From NCBI GenBank assembly GCA_025677815.1, contig JAIXMP010000001.1, forward strand, positions 1,178,001 through 1,242,000: a stretch of DNA of 64,000 nt. The letters run 5' to 3'. This DNA comes from Phascolomyces articulosus (taxonomy: Eukaryota > Mucoromycota > Mucoromycetes > Mucorales > Lichtheimiaceae). Numbering within the stretch: position 1 is the stretch's first letter; each line of letters starts with the position of its first letter. The translations under genes were made by a program, and so were the position numbers. Below, piece by piece: positions 12,672 to 24,084 of this stretch. Under the pieces are notes generated by a model that was not told the origin of the DNA, made no database searches, and saw only the letters and a list, made by a program, of their open reading frames with translations.

Positions 12672-14072
12672 TTATTTACGCATTCGTTTTTTAAATCTTT
12701 CTGCCACAATTTCATCGGTGGCACTTTGTCTTGAACGTGCTCTATAATCTTGTTTTTGGATTTGTTTTTCATAATTGGCTGGTATACGCTCCACTAGAAA
12801 AATAAAAACTATCGTGAGTAGATTGTGTATCATTCATCCTTACTTTTTTCCTTGTTATTTAACTTACATCGTTCACCAGATGCTCCGACACGAGCTTGAT
12901 TCTATACAATGAAATTAGTCGAATTTGCTTTAGAATAATGGTAAATTAGGAAATAAGGATTCTTTGATAAAAAGATGTATATCTATATCTTACCCTTCTA
13001 TCCTCCTCTTGTTGTTGCTGATCCATATATTTTCGTTTAGCACGTTCTGTTTCTTCGATATTCTTTAATCGAACACTAATATTTATATATCCAAAGTTAA
13101 ACATTGTTTTTTTTCTATTCCTACGGTTTATCCATACAACCAAAAATAATCAAACTTACTCGATACCAAGATCTACTTCAGGAATAGCTGTTAACATTTG
13201 TGTGGATAATTGTACACTACCCTCTTCAACATGTTTGGATTCAACTCTTAATCTTTCTGGAAGCATATATAATTCTTCATAAATATCCACAGGTCCATCA
13301 TTTTGTTCTCCAGATTCATTCTCTTCTTTCTCATCAGATCGCGCAGAGGGTTCTCCTCGCCTTTTTCTCATTTCTTCTTCAATATAAGCCATCCTATGAT
13401 AGTAACAATTATCTACTTGTTAGTTTTCCCCCTGCCCAATTTTTTTTCCTTCAATAAATCACATACATGTGTTTATCAACATCCAGTGCATTTGTTTGTG
13501 TGGTAAAAGTATCCAGTTTTAATTTCTTCTCGGTTCCTTCTTCGTCGTCAGCTCTAAAGGGAAAAAAGGTTCGTTGTGTCAATCAAGTGCTCTTTCATAT
13601 ATGATTCATTCTGAACTTTTGCAGCCATCCATTGGTATTGATGAATTCATATCAAGTATACCCATCTACTCTTTTTTTACCTTCCACCTTTGCGAACAGC
13701 ATCCTTGTCAACAATTCCTCCAGTCAACAATTTCCATGGATCAGAAGGTTTGTCTTTTTCTGTATCTTTCTTTTTCTTCTTTTTATCGCCTTTGGATAGT
13801 GTTTCGACATTGATACCCACATGGCGACGTCTTAAACGACGTAATTCTTGTAAATCTTCAATCGTTTCACTGTAAAATATAATAAAGAGAGTGGGTCGTT
13901 CTTTCGATTGAGATTCTGTTGACTTTGTTTTATGCATGAAATCATTATGTTTATATTACCTCACATCTTCTGGTCCACTTCCAAATTCTTCTGGATTTTG
14001 CTGATCCAGTTCTTCTACGTCTGATTCTGGTTTCTTTTTTCTATAATTTCGTTGTTTACGCTGGATAGGCAT
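12672..14072 (-). CDS. Tls1/C9orf78 family splicing-associated protein
   Basis: Seven exons read on the reverse strand: 14072-13960, 13869-13681, 13553-13467, 13393-13160, 13075-12994, 12901-12868 and 12793-12672, giving 286 residues (human C9orf78 has 289). Family signatures are seen in order: a basic start MPIQRKQRN, the Arg-rich LQELRRLRRRH block, TGGIVD, the MMAYIEEEMRKRR segment, LYMLPERLRV, IPEVDLGID, then KNIEETE and a basic C-terminus. In fission yeast Tls1 binds the spliceosomal helicase Brr2 and affects splicing of shelterin transcripts; human C9orf78 is also spliceosomal. Every intron is GT-AG, and the joins were chosen so that IPEVDLGID and MMAYIE are restored. Divergent from UMP1 with a 192-nt gap. 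Confidence 0.88.
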
Positions 14073-14264
14073 GGTAATAAAATATGATTGATGCTGAAAA
14101 AACGAAAAAAAATTAGGGAAGAGAGAATGGGTCAAATTGAATGCTTTTTTTATTTTACCTTTAAGCTGAGTTCAATACCCAATTTGGGTAACTGGCTTCT
14201 GCTTATTTTTTCTTGTGCTTGCGCGTCCTTCTTTTTTCCCCTTTTCAACATAAAGATATACACC
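14073..14264. promoter_or_regulatory. shared divergent promoter region TLS1/UMP1
   Basis: Only 192 nt separate the start codons of two divergent genes, so both promoters must lie here or overlap the genes. T-rich tracts face both directions. No specific factor site is obvious. Confidence 0.4.
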
Positions 14265-15062
14265 ATGGTAATTATCTCTTTTTATTATTAATCGTTCGAG
14301 TGAATCTATACTATCAATGTATACTTAGAATCAATCATCTTGTACTCATGGGTTATTGTTAATTAGTCTCTTCAAATTGCCCCCTCGTCTCAACCAGCCA
14401 ACAACAGTAAATCCACCTTTGACACGAGACACGCCGAATTCGGTGGACATGATGCACTTCGATATGGTACACGTTCTATCAAGACTGAAGTTTTGCCAGG
14501 CCATCCTCTTCAACAACGATTGGAAAACGTAAATATACACTTTGTTACTTTGAGATAAAAAAATAAAACTGGAGAATCATAAATAACCCATTCATATATG
14601 TAGTGGCAAGAATCACAATGGGAGCTCAAGTTAAATATGGCTCGACAAGCACATGGTATGCATGCACCTATTCGTATGATGATGGAAAGGGATATTGTTA
14701 GCCAGGTAATATATTAAGGATATTCATTTCTTTTGCGATTGTTTGGGAGGAACAGAGATGAATGAATTATGCTTACGCTATGATAAATCCGGGTTAATAT
14801 TATCTTTAGCGTCAAAGAATGCCTGTATTACCATCGTCTAATGTACATTTGGATGTCCTTATGGGTAAAGATGAAACAATCGATTTTGAAGATTTCTTGA
14901 ACGGTAAGAGTCAATTTTATACAATATGAAATGTGATAAATATATTTTACAACAGTAATAATTAATTCATGCGAATTCTCTTTTTCTATAGATCCTGCCA
15001 TGTCGACAGATATGTTAGATGTTCATGCTGCAATGGAACACAAGCTCAATCTTAAAGTTTAA
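14265..15062 (+). CDS. UMP1: proteasome maturation factor Ump1/POMP
   Basis: Predicted exons: 14265-14267 (the ATG alone), 14367-14528, 14604-14705, 14810-14903 and 14992-15062, giving 143 residues (human POMP 141, yeast Ump1 148). Family motifs: GGHDALRYG, GHPLQQRLENWQ, HAPIRMMMERDIV, LPSSNVHLDVLMGKDETIDFEDFLNDP, shown here only in part as LDVLMGKDETIDFEDFL, and a C-terminal EHKLNL. Ump1 is the chaperone that sits inside the half-20S proteasome during assembly and becomes its first substrate. In the frame of exon 2 there is a stop (TAG, 14364-14366) just upstream and no usable Met before residue 60, so the start must come from an upstream exon. The best candidate is CACC-ATG followed directly by the donor GTAATT. 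The gene is certain; the exact start is inferred. Confidence 0.9.
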
Positions 15063-15420
15063 AGAACCATTTTATTAAAACAGCAACGTTTCTTTTCTCT
15101 CTTTACAACAATAACGACAGCAATCTTTTGTTGACTGGAAATATTTTGTCTATCCAGTTTTTTTCGATATCGTCTTTTTTTTTTTTTGGAATGGGGAGAG
15201 CAAACGATCTCTTTTTTTTTATGATTATTAATATTAAATGAAACACGAGAAAAAATATGCGTTTTTTTGACGATGTTTGTATTGGAAAGAGGAAAGAGGG
15301 TATTGATTGAAAAATTTTAAAATCAAGCGTCTTTTTGGACCTAGAGTAAAGAAAATCATATTACTTGGAGTTAATATATGGGAAATTCAAGAATAAAAAA
15401 AAACCTCTCTATCTCTCTCC
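15063..15420. other. convergent intergenic gap
   Basis: Convergent 3' ends of UMP1 and CFAP20. A T10-plus run near 15175 and AT-rich sequence; nothing else seen. Confidence 0.5.
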
Positions 15421-16273
15421 CTATCCTTCTTTCATTCTTACTGGAAGAAATAACTTGAATTCAGCGGGCAATTCTTCTTCAGCATACAATCGATCTGTAA
15501 AATAAATACGACGCAAACGACAATTGGCATGAACAGTAACGCGTGTTGTTTCCACATAGTTGGTACCATAAGCACGTTTTACATAATCGGCAAGATTAAA
15601 GACAATTTGATTCCATCCTGGATCCAAACGCATAGGCATGGTTGTAATATAAGGTTTGACGCGTGTAGCTACTTGATAATTGGATGCACGAAAACGTCTT
15701 GTTTCGCCCTTATCATCTAATACTTGTATTTCAAATGAAAAGTATTTTCCCAAATTTTTTGCAATAAGAATGATAAAGGGTAGTTTGATACCCAAGGTAC
15801 GATCCAAGAGAGCAGGACATGTAATATAGGTTTCGGATAAATTGGGTGATAATAACTCAATCACTTTGGAACTGATCAAATCATCGTCTACCATGTGAAC
15901 ATGAGAATGTTTTTCTTGCGGATCGTCATGGTCATCGCCATGGTCATTATCGTGATTATTTGAATCATCGCTATGAGAGTCGTTGTTTGTAATGGGAGGT
16001 GCTAGCTCTGTATGCCATAATTGTAATGGTTCAGTGCTATGTAGTAATAACAAGTTGGTTTTTTTTTAATAATTGTTTTGTACTCTTTTTTTACAGCAAA
16101 ACTTGAAAGTCATTATTTACCCAAGACTGTAAAGAATAGAAAGAAAACCAGACTGTTTAATGTTTATACATGTTAGCTTCAATTCTTCTTCTTTCTTTTT
16201 CGATTCACAAAAAAAATAATATTTATATATATATTGCGCGTTAGAAACGTGCCTGAAAGGTGTTTTTGAACAT
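15421..16273 (-). CDS. CFAP20/BUG22 homologue with His/Asp-rich insert
   Basis: Three exons on the reverse strand: 16273-16253 (7 codons, MFKNTFQ), 16152-16121 ([11 protein letters not shown]) and 16036-15421, giving 222 residues. The protein follows CFAP20 almost throughout: [66 protein letters not shown] and [17 protein letters not shown]20 is a small microtubule-associated protein of ciliary axonemes, and in animals it also has nuclear roles. About 30 extra residues rich in His and Asp are inserted at roughly residues 34-66, before TYITCPA, where animal CFAP20 is compact. Intron 1 has a GC donor (CAG|GCACGT) if MFKNTFQ is used, and this exon matches the animal N-terminus residue for residue. 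Intron 2 is GT-AG. The retained function in a fungus is unknown. Confidence 0.9.
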
Positions 16274-16928
16274 GAAATAAAAAAAAAACCTACAGATAAT
16301 GTTGCAAAATTCTTTAAAGCCTGGGTGTTTTAAGCGCTGAGTTGATACCCTCTTCCCAATGAATCCATACAACCACTATTGCATTGTTACTTGGATTTGA
16401 TTTATTTGATGGGACAATCTGGTATTACTCATTGAAACCTGAGGATAAAGGATCATTGTAATTTTCTTATTCCTTCTGTTTTGTAGACTTTGCTCATCTT
16501 TGGGAAATAAGACAAACAGCAGGTGTCAGCCATCTATTCTGTCATTTGTATCTTTAGGGTCCAAGGTATATGTACTTAGTTGTTTTATCCTGCTGCAATT
16601 TGTTATGTGTGCGCAAAGTATATTTTACTTTTTGCGCAAAGTGTTGTATGATATGACTTATTCATCCTTATTCAATTTTTCATAGTCTATGCTCGTTGAA
16701 GGACTTCTCAAAATATTTAGCAGGACCTCTCACGTCTATACAGGATACTAGCACCCATTATCTTTTTATATACCTTCATTAAACCGATTTCTAACTGGAA
16801 CCGTGTTCTCATTTATTCAGGTTATGCTTATTGTTTATTAATATAATAACATGTTATGGTATTTGTATTTATAAAAGAAGAGAATCACTTTATACTATAG
16901 TTTTTTCCATTGTTATCGGACTGCCATA
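16274..16928. other. intergenic
   Basis: Promoter side of CFAP20 and 3' side of the decayed gene at 17 kb. The 61-residue frame at 16500-16685 shows no domain. No repeat or RNA gene seen. Confidence 0.45.
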
Positions 16929-17850
16929 TCAACAGTTTGCATGAAAATCTGTGAGCACATACTTGATCAGCTGGATTGTGAAATAGTCATCTGAAGGGGT
17001 ATCCGAGTCGCAGCTATATGACCAGGCGTAGTCGAGAAGTTTTGAAATGGGTAGCTCTAGAGCGCCTGCTAAAAAACACATTGCAGTCTTTACTTTGTTG
17101 AAAGAATGGTTTGTGGGCTGGTCATTCATGTTTCTAGCATATTCTACACCGATTTCTAAACAACCATCAACACCCTGCGGAACTTGTGCTTGCGTAGTAA
17201 TGTTCGTGTAAACGTAATGCATCTTCATCATCGAAGGCAGGTTGATTGGTTGATAATGAGCAAGCAAGGGAAGGTGGATGAAAACTGTATGGCTTCTTGT
17301 TTTTTGTAAAGCTTATGGCCTACCATTAAATGCCAAGTTTGTTAGAACATAAACTGTTAAATAAATATAACTCTGTCCTTACGTTATTCTGATCATCGTT
17401 TTCTTTCTTTCTTTTACGAGATGAACTTGAGCTTTCAGATGTGAAGATCTACATGGTATAGAACATTGACTAAGTAAACTTTTCATTTCAAATAAAATCT
17501 GGTACACTTACTGAAGAAGGAAGAGTAGTTATTTTGCGTAAAATTGTTGATCTTGTTTATCGTATCAGCTAGTTTCAAAGTGGTGATGTCAGGTTCAGGA
17601 GCATTTTCACAAAACCACTATAAATAATTATGAGTATATTTTTTCTTTTCTGCACAAACCACAAATTTTTCACGGAAAGCGTTGGCTGCATTCTTGATTG
17701 TTGGGCGTTTTTTTTTTTTTTTTTTTTTGCAACATCCTTAAGATCTTCTATTGATAATGATTACGTAGCCTCTGAAGACTTTTTTTCAGTTTTGTATGCT
17801 TTGAAAGCGTCGAGAATCTTCCATTTTCCCGATGCTTAGTCAAGCTAAGG
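16929..17850 (-). pseudogene. decayed multi-exon gene, unknown family
   Basis: The reverse strand holds coherent coding pieces joined by good splice sites. In order: a segment around 17830-17770 (ILDAFKAYKTEKK) that runs into an in-frame TAA; an A21 run at 17708-17728; then TIKNAANAFREKF; an exon from 17617 (acceptor ATTTATAG) starting WFCENAPEPD and containing LADTINKI; a Ser-rich RKRKKEND exon near 17450-17395; and a last exon ending at 16929 with HLPLLAHYQPINLP and the stop. The stop plus the homopolymer, which shifts the frame, suggest the gene is disabled at its 5' end. I do not recognise the family. It could instead be intact with an unusual start in the third exon. Confidence 0.4.
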
Positions 17851-18383
17851 TGTCATAATGCCAATCTCAGAGAAGAGAAAATGGAGGGTGAAGAGAAAAT
17901 TATGATAAAACCGAAACTGATAAAGTTATTGACGGCAACAAATTATTTTTCGGCACTTCTAGAACTCGGGAACTAGTAAACTACTGAATGCTCCTAATGC
18001 TACTCGATAAACTAAAAGCTTTTTCTCAGGGAATGCAACGACCATTACAAGTACCCATGTAATTTAATAAAAATCAAAAAAAAAACATATATAATATTTT
18101 CTCTCTGTATTTATATTTATAATAAGGTTCCATGTTTTGTACGATCGTATTCTTTTGTCGAATTCTACTACATAATCATATCAATCAAATGAATAGCCTT
18201 CGTGTCATTATCATACACAGGGTATGTTTCAGTTGAGTTCAGTTATCTGGTGGAAATCAATCACACACATACCCCCGGAAAATTCGTTTTGACAAGGGAA
18301 TTTTCTTTTACTTTTTTTTTCATCATAAACTGTCTTTTTCCTTTTTACGTACTTTATCCTCTTTATAATACATAAAGTCCTAC
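17851..18383. other. intergenic, promoter side of ABC transporter 1
   Basis: AT-rich. No clear gene. T/C tracts and TATA-like AT runs (18090-18125) lie 250-300 nt before the transporter start. Confidence 0.45.
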
Positions 18384-21300
18384 ATGGATGAAGAAAAACT
18401 GAAGGTCGATAATGATACCAACCAAAATGGCGAGGGTAACGGCGAAGATCATCCCGATCTTGAAGCACCTCCCCGTAGTTCCTACACAGGAACAGCAGAA
18501 ACTTATGTAGAACCAGAATGTGGTGTAAATGATACATATGGTGAAACAGATGCTAATCAAGTCGATGTGAATAGTAAGTCTTTTTTCAAGCAATATCCTT
18601 TGTAATTAATACATTTTATATGGGATAAAAAGCTTTATATTAAATTTTTGTTTATTTTATAATAGCTGCTATTAACCAATACCATGATTTGAAGCGAGAA
18701 TTGACTACAATTAGCCGAAAAGGAACACGGCGTCGTCCTAGTATAACGCATGAAGAACGTGGTGAAACGGCTCCAGCAGATGAATTCAATCTTACAGAAT
18801 ATTTAAGTGGTATTAATGAATCAGCAGGTGCATCTGGTATCAAATTTAAACGCTTGGGAATTATTTGGAAAGATCTCGTAGTCAAGGTAATAAACCATTC
18901 TTACGTAATCCCAGGATAGTAATGCGAGAGGCAAGATGAATAGACTGAAAAAAATTGATCTTAACTCTGTGCAATTTTAGGGTTGGGGTGCCGATGCCAA
19001 TACAATTCCAACCAACATCAACGTGATAGGAAAAATATCACAACCTTGGAAACTACTTGGTATTGGAAAGAAAGGTTCCAAGAAGACTATTTTAAAGAAT
19101 TTGACTGGATTTGTAAAAGAAGGTGAAATGCTATTAGTTTTGGGTCGACCTGGTTCTGGTTGTACTTCATTCTTAAAAATTTTGGCCAACGTACGACAAC
19201 AATATACAGATGTGGATGGTGACGTTTCCTATGGAGGTATCGATGCTGTTACGTTTGGTAAGCATTATCGTGGTCAGGTTGTTTATAACGAAGAAGAAGA
19301 TCAGCATTATCCAACGTAAAGTTTTTTTTCTTTAAATTTTGTATTTTCTTCAGAGATTATACTTATAATCTAATATGTATTTCATTACATTTTTTTCCAT
19401 AGTTTGACAACCAAACAGACATTACAGTTTGCTTTACGGTGTAAAACACCTGGTCATCGATTACCTGACGAAACCAAAAAAGTTTTTGTTCAACGCGTCA
19501 TTTATCTCCTTGGTAATATGCTTGGTCTGACGAAGCAAATGAATACCATGGTGGGTAATGCATTCATTCGCGGTCTTTCCGGTGGTGAACGTAAACGTCT
19601 TTCGATTGCTGAAGTCATGACCACACTGAGTTCTATTAATTGTTGGGATTGTTCCACTCGTGGTCTCGATGCTGCCTCTGCGCTTGATTATGTCCGATCC
19701 CTGCGCATCATGACGGACATTTTCAAAGAGACAACGGTCTCGACTTTATATCAAGCATCCAACAGTATTTACAAACTATTTGACAGGGTACTTGTTCTCG
19801 ACGATGGATACTGTATCTATTTCGGTCCCGCCAAGCTTGCTAAGGAATATTTCGAAAACTTGGGATTCCATTGTCCTATGCGTAAATCCATTCCAGATTT
19901 TTTGACAGGCTTATGTAATCCATTGGAACGTGAAATCAAACCTGGTTTTGAAGAAACAGCTCCTCGATTTTCTTCTGAATTTGAGAAACGTTATCTGGAA
20001 TCTAAAATATACCAAGACATGTTACAGGACCTTGAAAAATATGAACAAGTAATCAATGAAACCAATCCATCCGAAGATTTTGCACAAGCTGTCCGTGCAG
20101 AACATCAAAAGCGTGCTCCCAAACGAGACCCTTATACTTCTTCATTTTATCAACAAGTTAAAGCATTGATTTCTCGTCAGTTTCATTTGCAATTAAAGGA
20201 TCGACAGGCATTGATTTCTCGCTATGGTACCATTTTGATTCAAGGTTTGATTACTGCTTCTTGTTTCTTTAAAATGCCACAAACAGCGACGGGGGCATTC
20301 TCTCGAGGTGGTGCTATCTTTTTCTCGTTGCTTTTCAATGCCTTTATTTCTCAATCTGAACTTTCGGTATTTATGACGGGTCGACCTATCCTTGAGAAGC
20401 ATAAACATTTTGCCATGTATCGTGCTGGTGCATTTTATCTTGCTCAAGTCATTCTTGATGTTCCATATGCTATTGTTCAAGGTATCACTACCAAAATTGA
20501 TACGGTGATTCATTTTTTATGATCATCGATATACAAAAGTATATATTTATTAACGAAAAATTAATTATGTAGTATTGCTTTATGAAATCTGCGCTTACTT
20601 TATGATGGGCCTCAATTTGAATGCTGGTCGATTCTTTACTTTCTTTATCGTACTCTTCTTCATTAATTTGATGATGAATGGTTTCTTTCGATTCTTTGGA
20701 AGTATCTCGACAAATTGGTATATGGCAACACAAATCACTGGTGCACTTCTCATTTCCATTGTCACTTATACAGGTTACGTGATCCCATATCCAACAATGC
20801 ATCCTTGGCTCTATTGGTACTGTCTTTTATTCCTTTATCCCCTTAATTCAATTTTATCTCCTGCATCTATTTTTGTTACTGTCCACAAATATTGACAGCA
20901 TTTTATTTCAGGATTTATTGGATGAATCCACTTGGTTATGGCTATCAAGCACTTATCAAAAACGAAATGGCTGGTCAAATATATTCTTGTGAAGGTCCTG
21001 GTAATGCAATTCCTTATGGACCTGGATATAATTGGCCTTACAAAGTGGTACTCTTTTATTTTTTTATTGTGTCCTACTTATTTTTCACTGCACATGTCAT
21101 AGTAAATAATGCTTCACATTTCCATTCAGTGTACTATGAAAGGCGGTAATCCTGGAGAAAATTTTGTCCTTGGTGATGATTATCTTTGGGCCACATTTTC
21201 GTACAAGACATCGTACCGATGGGCACCTGACTTTGTGGTTGTCGTTGCATACTTTTTATTGTTTACAGCTATGACTGCACTTGCCATGGATTATCTTCAT

Positions 21301-23766
21301 CCAGGTGGTACAGGATCTCTTACTAAGCTTTATTTGCCTGGTAAGGCACCCAAGGCAAGAACAAATGAGGAAGAAGACGAACGATTGCGTCGCCAAGAAG
21401 AAGTGACAAATCAAATGAAAGCAGCTGGAGAAGGCACAACTTTCTCGTGGCATCATATGAATTACACGGTTCCTTTCAAGGGTGGACCATTGCATTTACT
21501 CAATGATATTTCCGGTATTGTCAAACCTGGCCATTTGACTGCGCTTATGGGTTCCTCTGGTGCTGGTAAAACTACCTTGCTTGATGTGCTGTCTAAACGT
21601 AAAACAATTGGTAAAGTGGAAGGTCGTGTCTATTTGAACAATGAAGCTCTCATGTCCGATTTTGAACGAATCACTGGCTATTGTGAACAAATGGATGTGC
21701 ATCAACCTGCTGTTACTGTTCGGGAAGCTATGAAATTTTCTGCCTATTTACGTCAAGACAAAAATGTTCCAGACAAAGAAAAAGATGATTATGTTGAACA
21801 AATTATTACACTTTTGGAAATGGAAGATATTGCCGATGCACAAGTTGGTGATGTAGACTCTGGGGCTGGTATTTCCGTTGAAGAACGTAAACGATTGACA
21901 ATTGCTTTGGAATTGGTGAGCAAACCCAAATTACTCTTTTTGGATGAACCCACTTCTGGTTTAGATGCCCAAAGTTCTTATAACATCGTTCGATTTATTC
22001 GTAAATTGGCAGACGCAGGTTGGCCTGTCTTGTGTACGATCCATCAACCTTCCGCCATCTTGTTTGAACACTTTGATCATTTAATGTTATTGGTCCGCGG
22101 TGGCAGAACAGCATATTATGGAGAAATTGGTAAAGATTCACGTACAATGATTGATTATTTTGAAGCACGCGGGGGACCTATCTGTCCACCAGAAGCAAAC
22201 CCTGCCGAATACATTTTGGAGGTCGTAGGCTCCAAAAAATTGGCTGGTGGTAAAGATGTAAAGGATTGGGCTGAAATATGGCAAGAATCAGATGAAGCAA
22301 AGGCTTTGGAAGAAGAACTGGAAGAAATTCATCAAAATGCAGACATGAATCCACAGCGTGTATCGCATAAATACGCCACTGGTCTTTGGTACCAATTTTG
22401 GATGGTCCATAAACGTATGGCACTTGCCTATTGGCGATCTCCTGGTTATAATATGGGTCGATTCTTCACTTGTATGTTCATTTCCTTGTTGATTGGTTTC
22501 ACTTATTGGAAAATGTCTTATACAACTTCGGATATGCAAAACCGTGCTTTCGTTTTACTCGCTACTTTCCTTATGGCTCAAAACTTGGTAAATAATACTA
22601 ATCACAATCATGGTTATGATTTATTTTTGACTTTCATCCATATATGTGTATTTGAAAGGAAGTGAATGATATGCATTATTTTGAATTGCTTACTGATAGT
22701 ATTATAACGTTTACTCGACCAACGTTTTATAGATTATTTTAGCTCAACCTAAGTTTATGACAGAACGGCTTTACTTCCAACGAGATTATGCTTCGAGATA
22801 CTATAGCTTCTTGCCTTTTGGTTTTACATCCATTCTGGTCGAGATTCCATACTGTATTTTCTTTAGTACATTCTTCATGTTTGGGTTTTATTGGACAGCT
22901 GGTCTTTCGAATACGTCAGAGCAAGTGGGTTACTTCTTTATCTTTATGGTTATTTTTGTATTCTGGGCCGTCACATTTGGGTTTTTGATTGCTGCTGTAT
23001 CGAGAACGCATTTGATGGCATGTAAGTTTTAAATATATGCATAATATCCGTATGGATGACTATTTAGTGTTTATGCTACATAAGAGATCCATCTTGATCA
23101 TATCTTATTGATTTATTCATCAACTTATTTGTCAACTTTTTGTTAGCTGTTATAAATCCATTATTTATTTCTATGCTTATTCTATTCGCTGGTTTGATGC
23201 AACCACCACAATCAATGCCATACTTTTGGAGATCATGGATGTATTGGCTTAATCCATTTCATTAGTAAGTACTTTTTTTTTCTGAAAAAGAGAGAGCTAT
23301 AGAAGAGCACATGTACTAACAAACAGGATTTTAATGATTTTGTATCAATAGTTACATCGAAGGTAAATATATAAAAAGATACTATTTATGCATAATCTTT
23401 TCCTGCAAAAGACTAATTATTTTATCTTAAAAAATAGGGTTAACTGTGAACGAAATGATGAATCTTCCTGTTATATGTAATCAACGTGACATGGTTGTAT
23501 TTGACCCTCCACCTGGACAAACATGTGGTGGATATATGGCAAACTACCTTGCGAATCCAGGATCCACCGGTTACATTGATAATCCAGAAGCTACATCCCA
23601 ATGTAACTACTGCCAATTTTCTTCAGGCAAAGAATACTATACAACCATGTTCCAATGGTCCGAAAAGCATCGATGGAGAAATTTTGGTATCCTCATCTGT
23701 TACTTTGCGTTTAATACCATGGTATTCCAATTACTTGTATATCTGACTCGAAAACCTAGGCGTTAA
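18384..23766 (+). CDS. full-size ABCG/PDR-type multidrug transporter 1
   Basis: Eleven exons: 18384-18573, 18666-18886, 18981-19315, 19403-20481, 20573-20816, 20912-21047, 21130-22587, 22733-23021, 23147-23264, 23352-23362 and 23438-23766, for 1469 residues. The layout is the reverse (NBD-TMD)x2 of the PDR family. NBD1 has a fungal-type Walker A GRPGSGCTS (about 192-199), signature LSGGERKRLS (about 307) and the divergent Walker B region CWDCSTRGLDAA. NBD2 has canonical Walker A GSSGAGKTT (about 876-884), a degenerate signature VEERKRLT and LLFLDEPTSGLDAQ. This split of canonical and degenerate sites is the known PDR asymmetry. Two six-helix membrane domains follow the NBDs, and the protein ends in a short basic tail. 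It would export drugs or lipids across the plasma membrane. Exon 10 is an 11-nt microexon. Its close paralogue lies at 32099-36922 on the other strand. Confidence 0.93.
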
Positions 23767-24084
23767 TCTACTCTTGGTACTTATTGAAGTAATATTATTC
23801 TGTATAATTAATTAATTTTTTTTATTTTATTAAAAGTATGTATAGCAATAAAGATCTTTATCTTTATTGACATGTAACTTATATATTATTGCTTATATGA
23901 TGTAGTATTATTTTTATGATATACAGTAGATAATAGTTCCATATAAAAATAAAATAAATTAAATAAAAATATCAGAGTACAAATGTAGTATAACCAAAGC
24001 TTATGTAGTAGATTTTATTGAGGCGGTATTTATATACAAAATAAAGCATTTATTCCTATTTGCTAACATACGCGTACAATTATT
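23767..24084. other. convergent intergenic gap
   Basis: Very AT-rich 3' flanks of transporter 1 and the F-box pseudogene. No feature beyond A/T runs. Confidence 0.5.
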
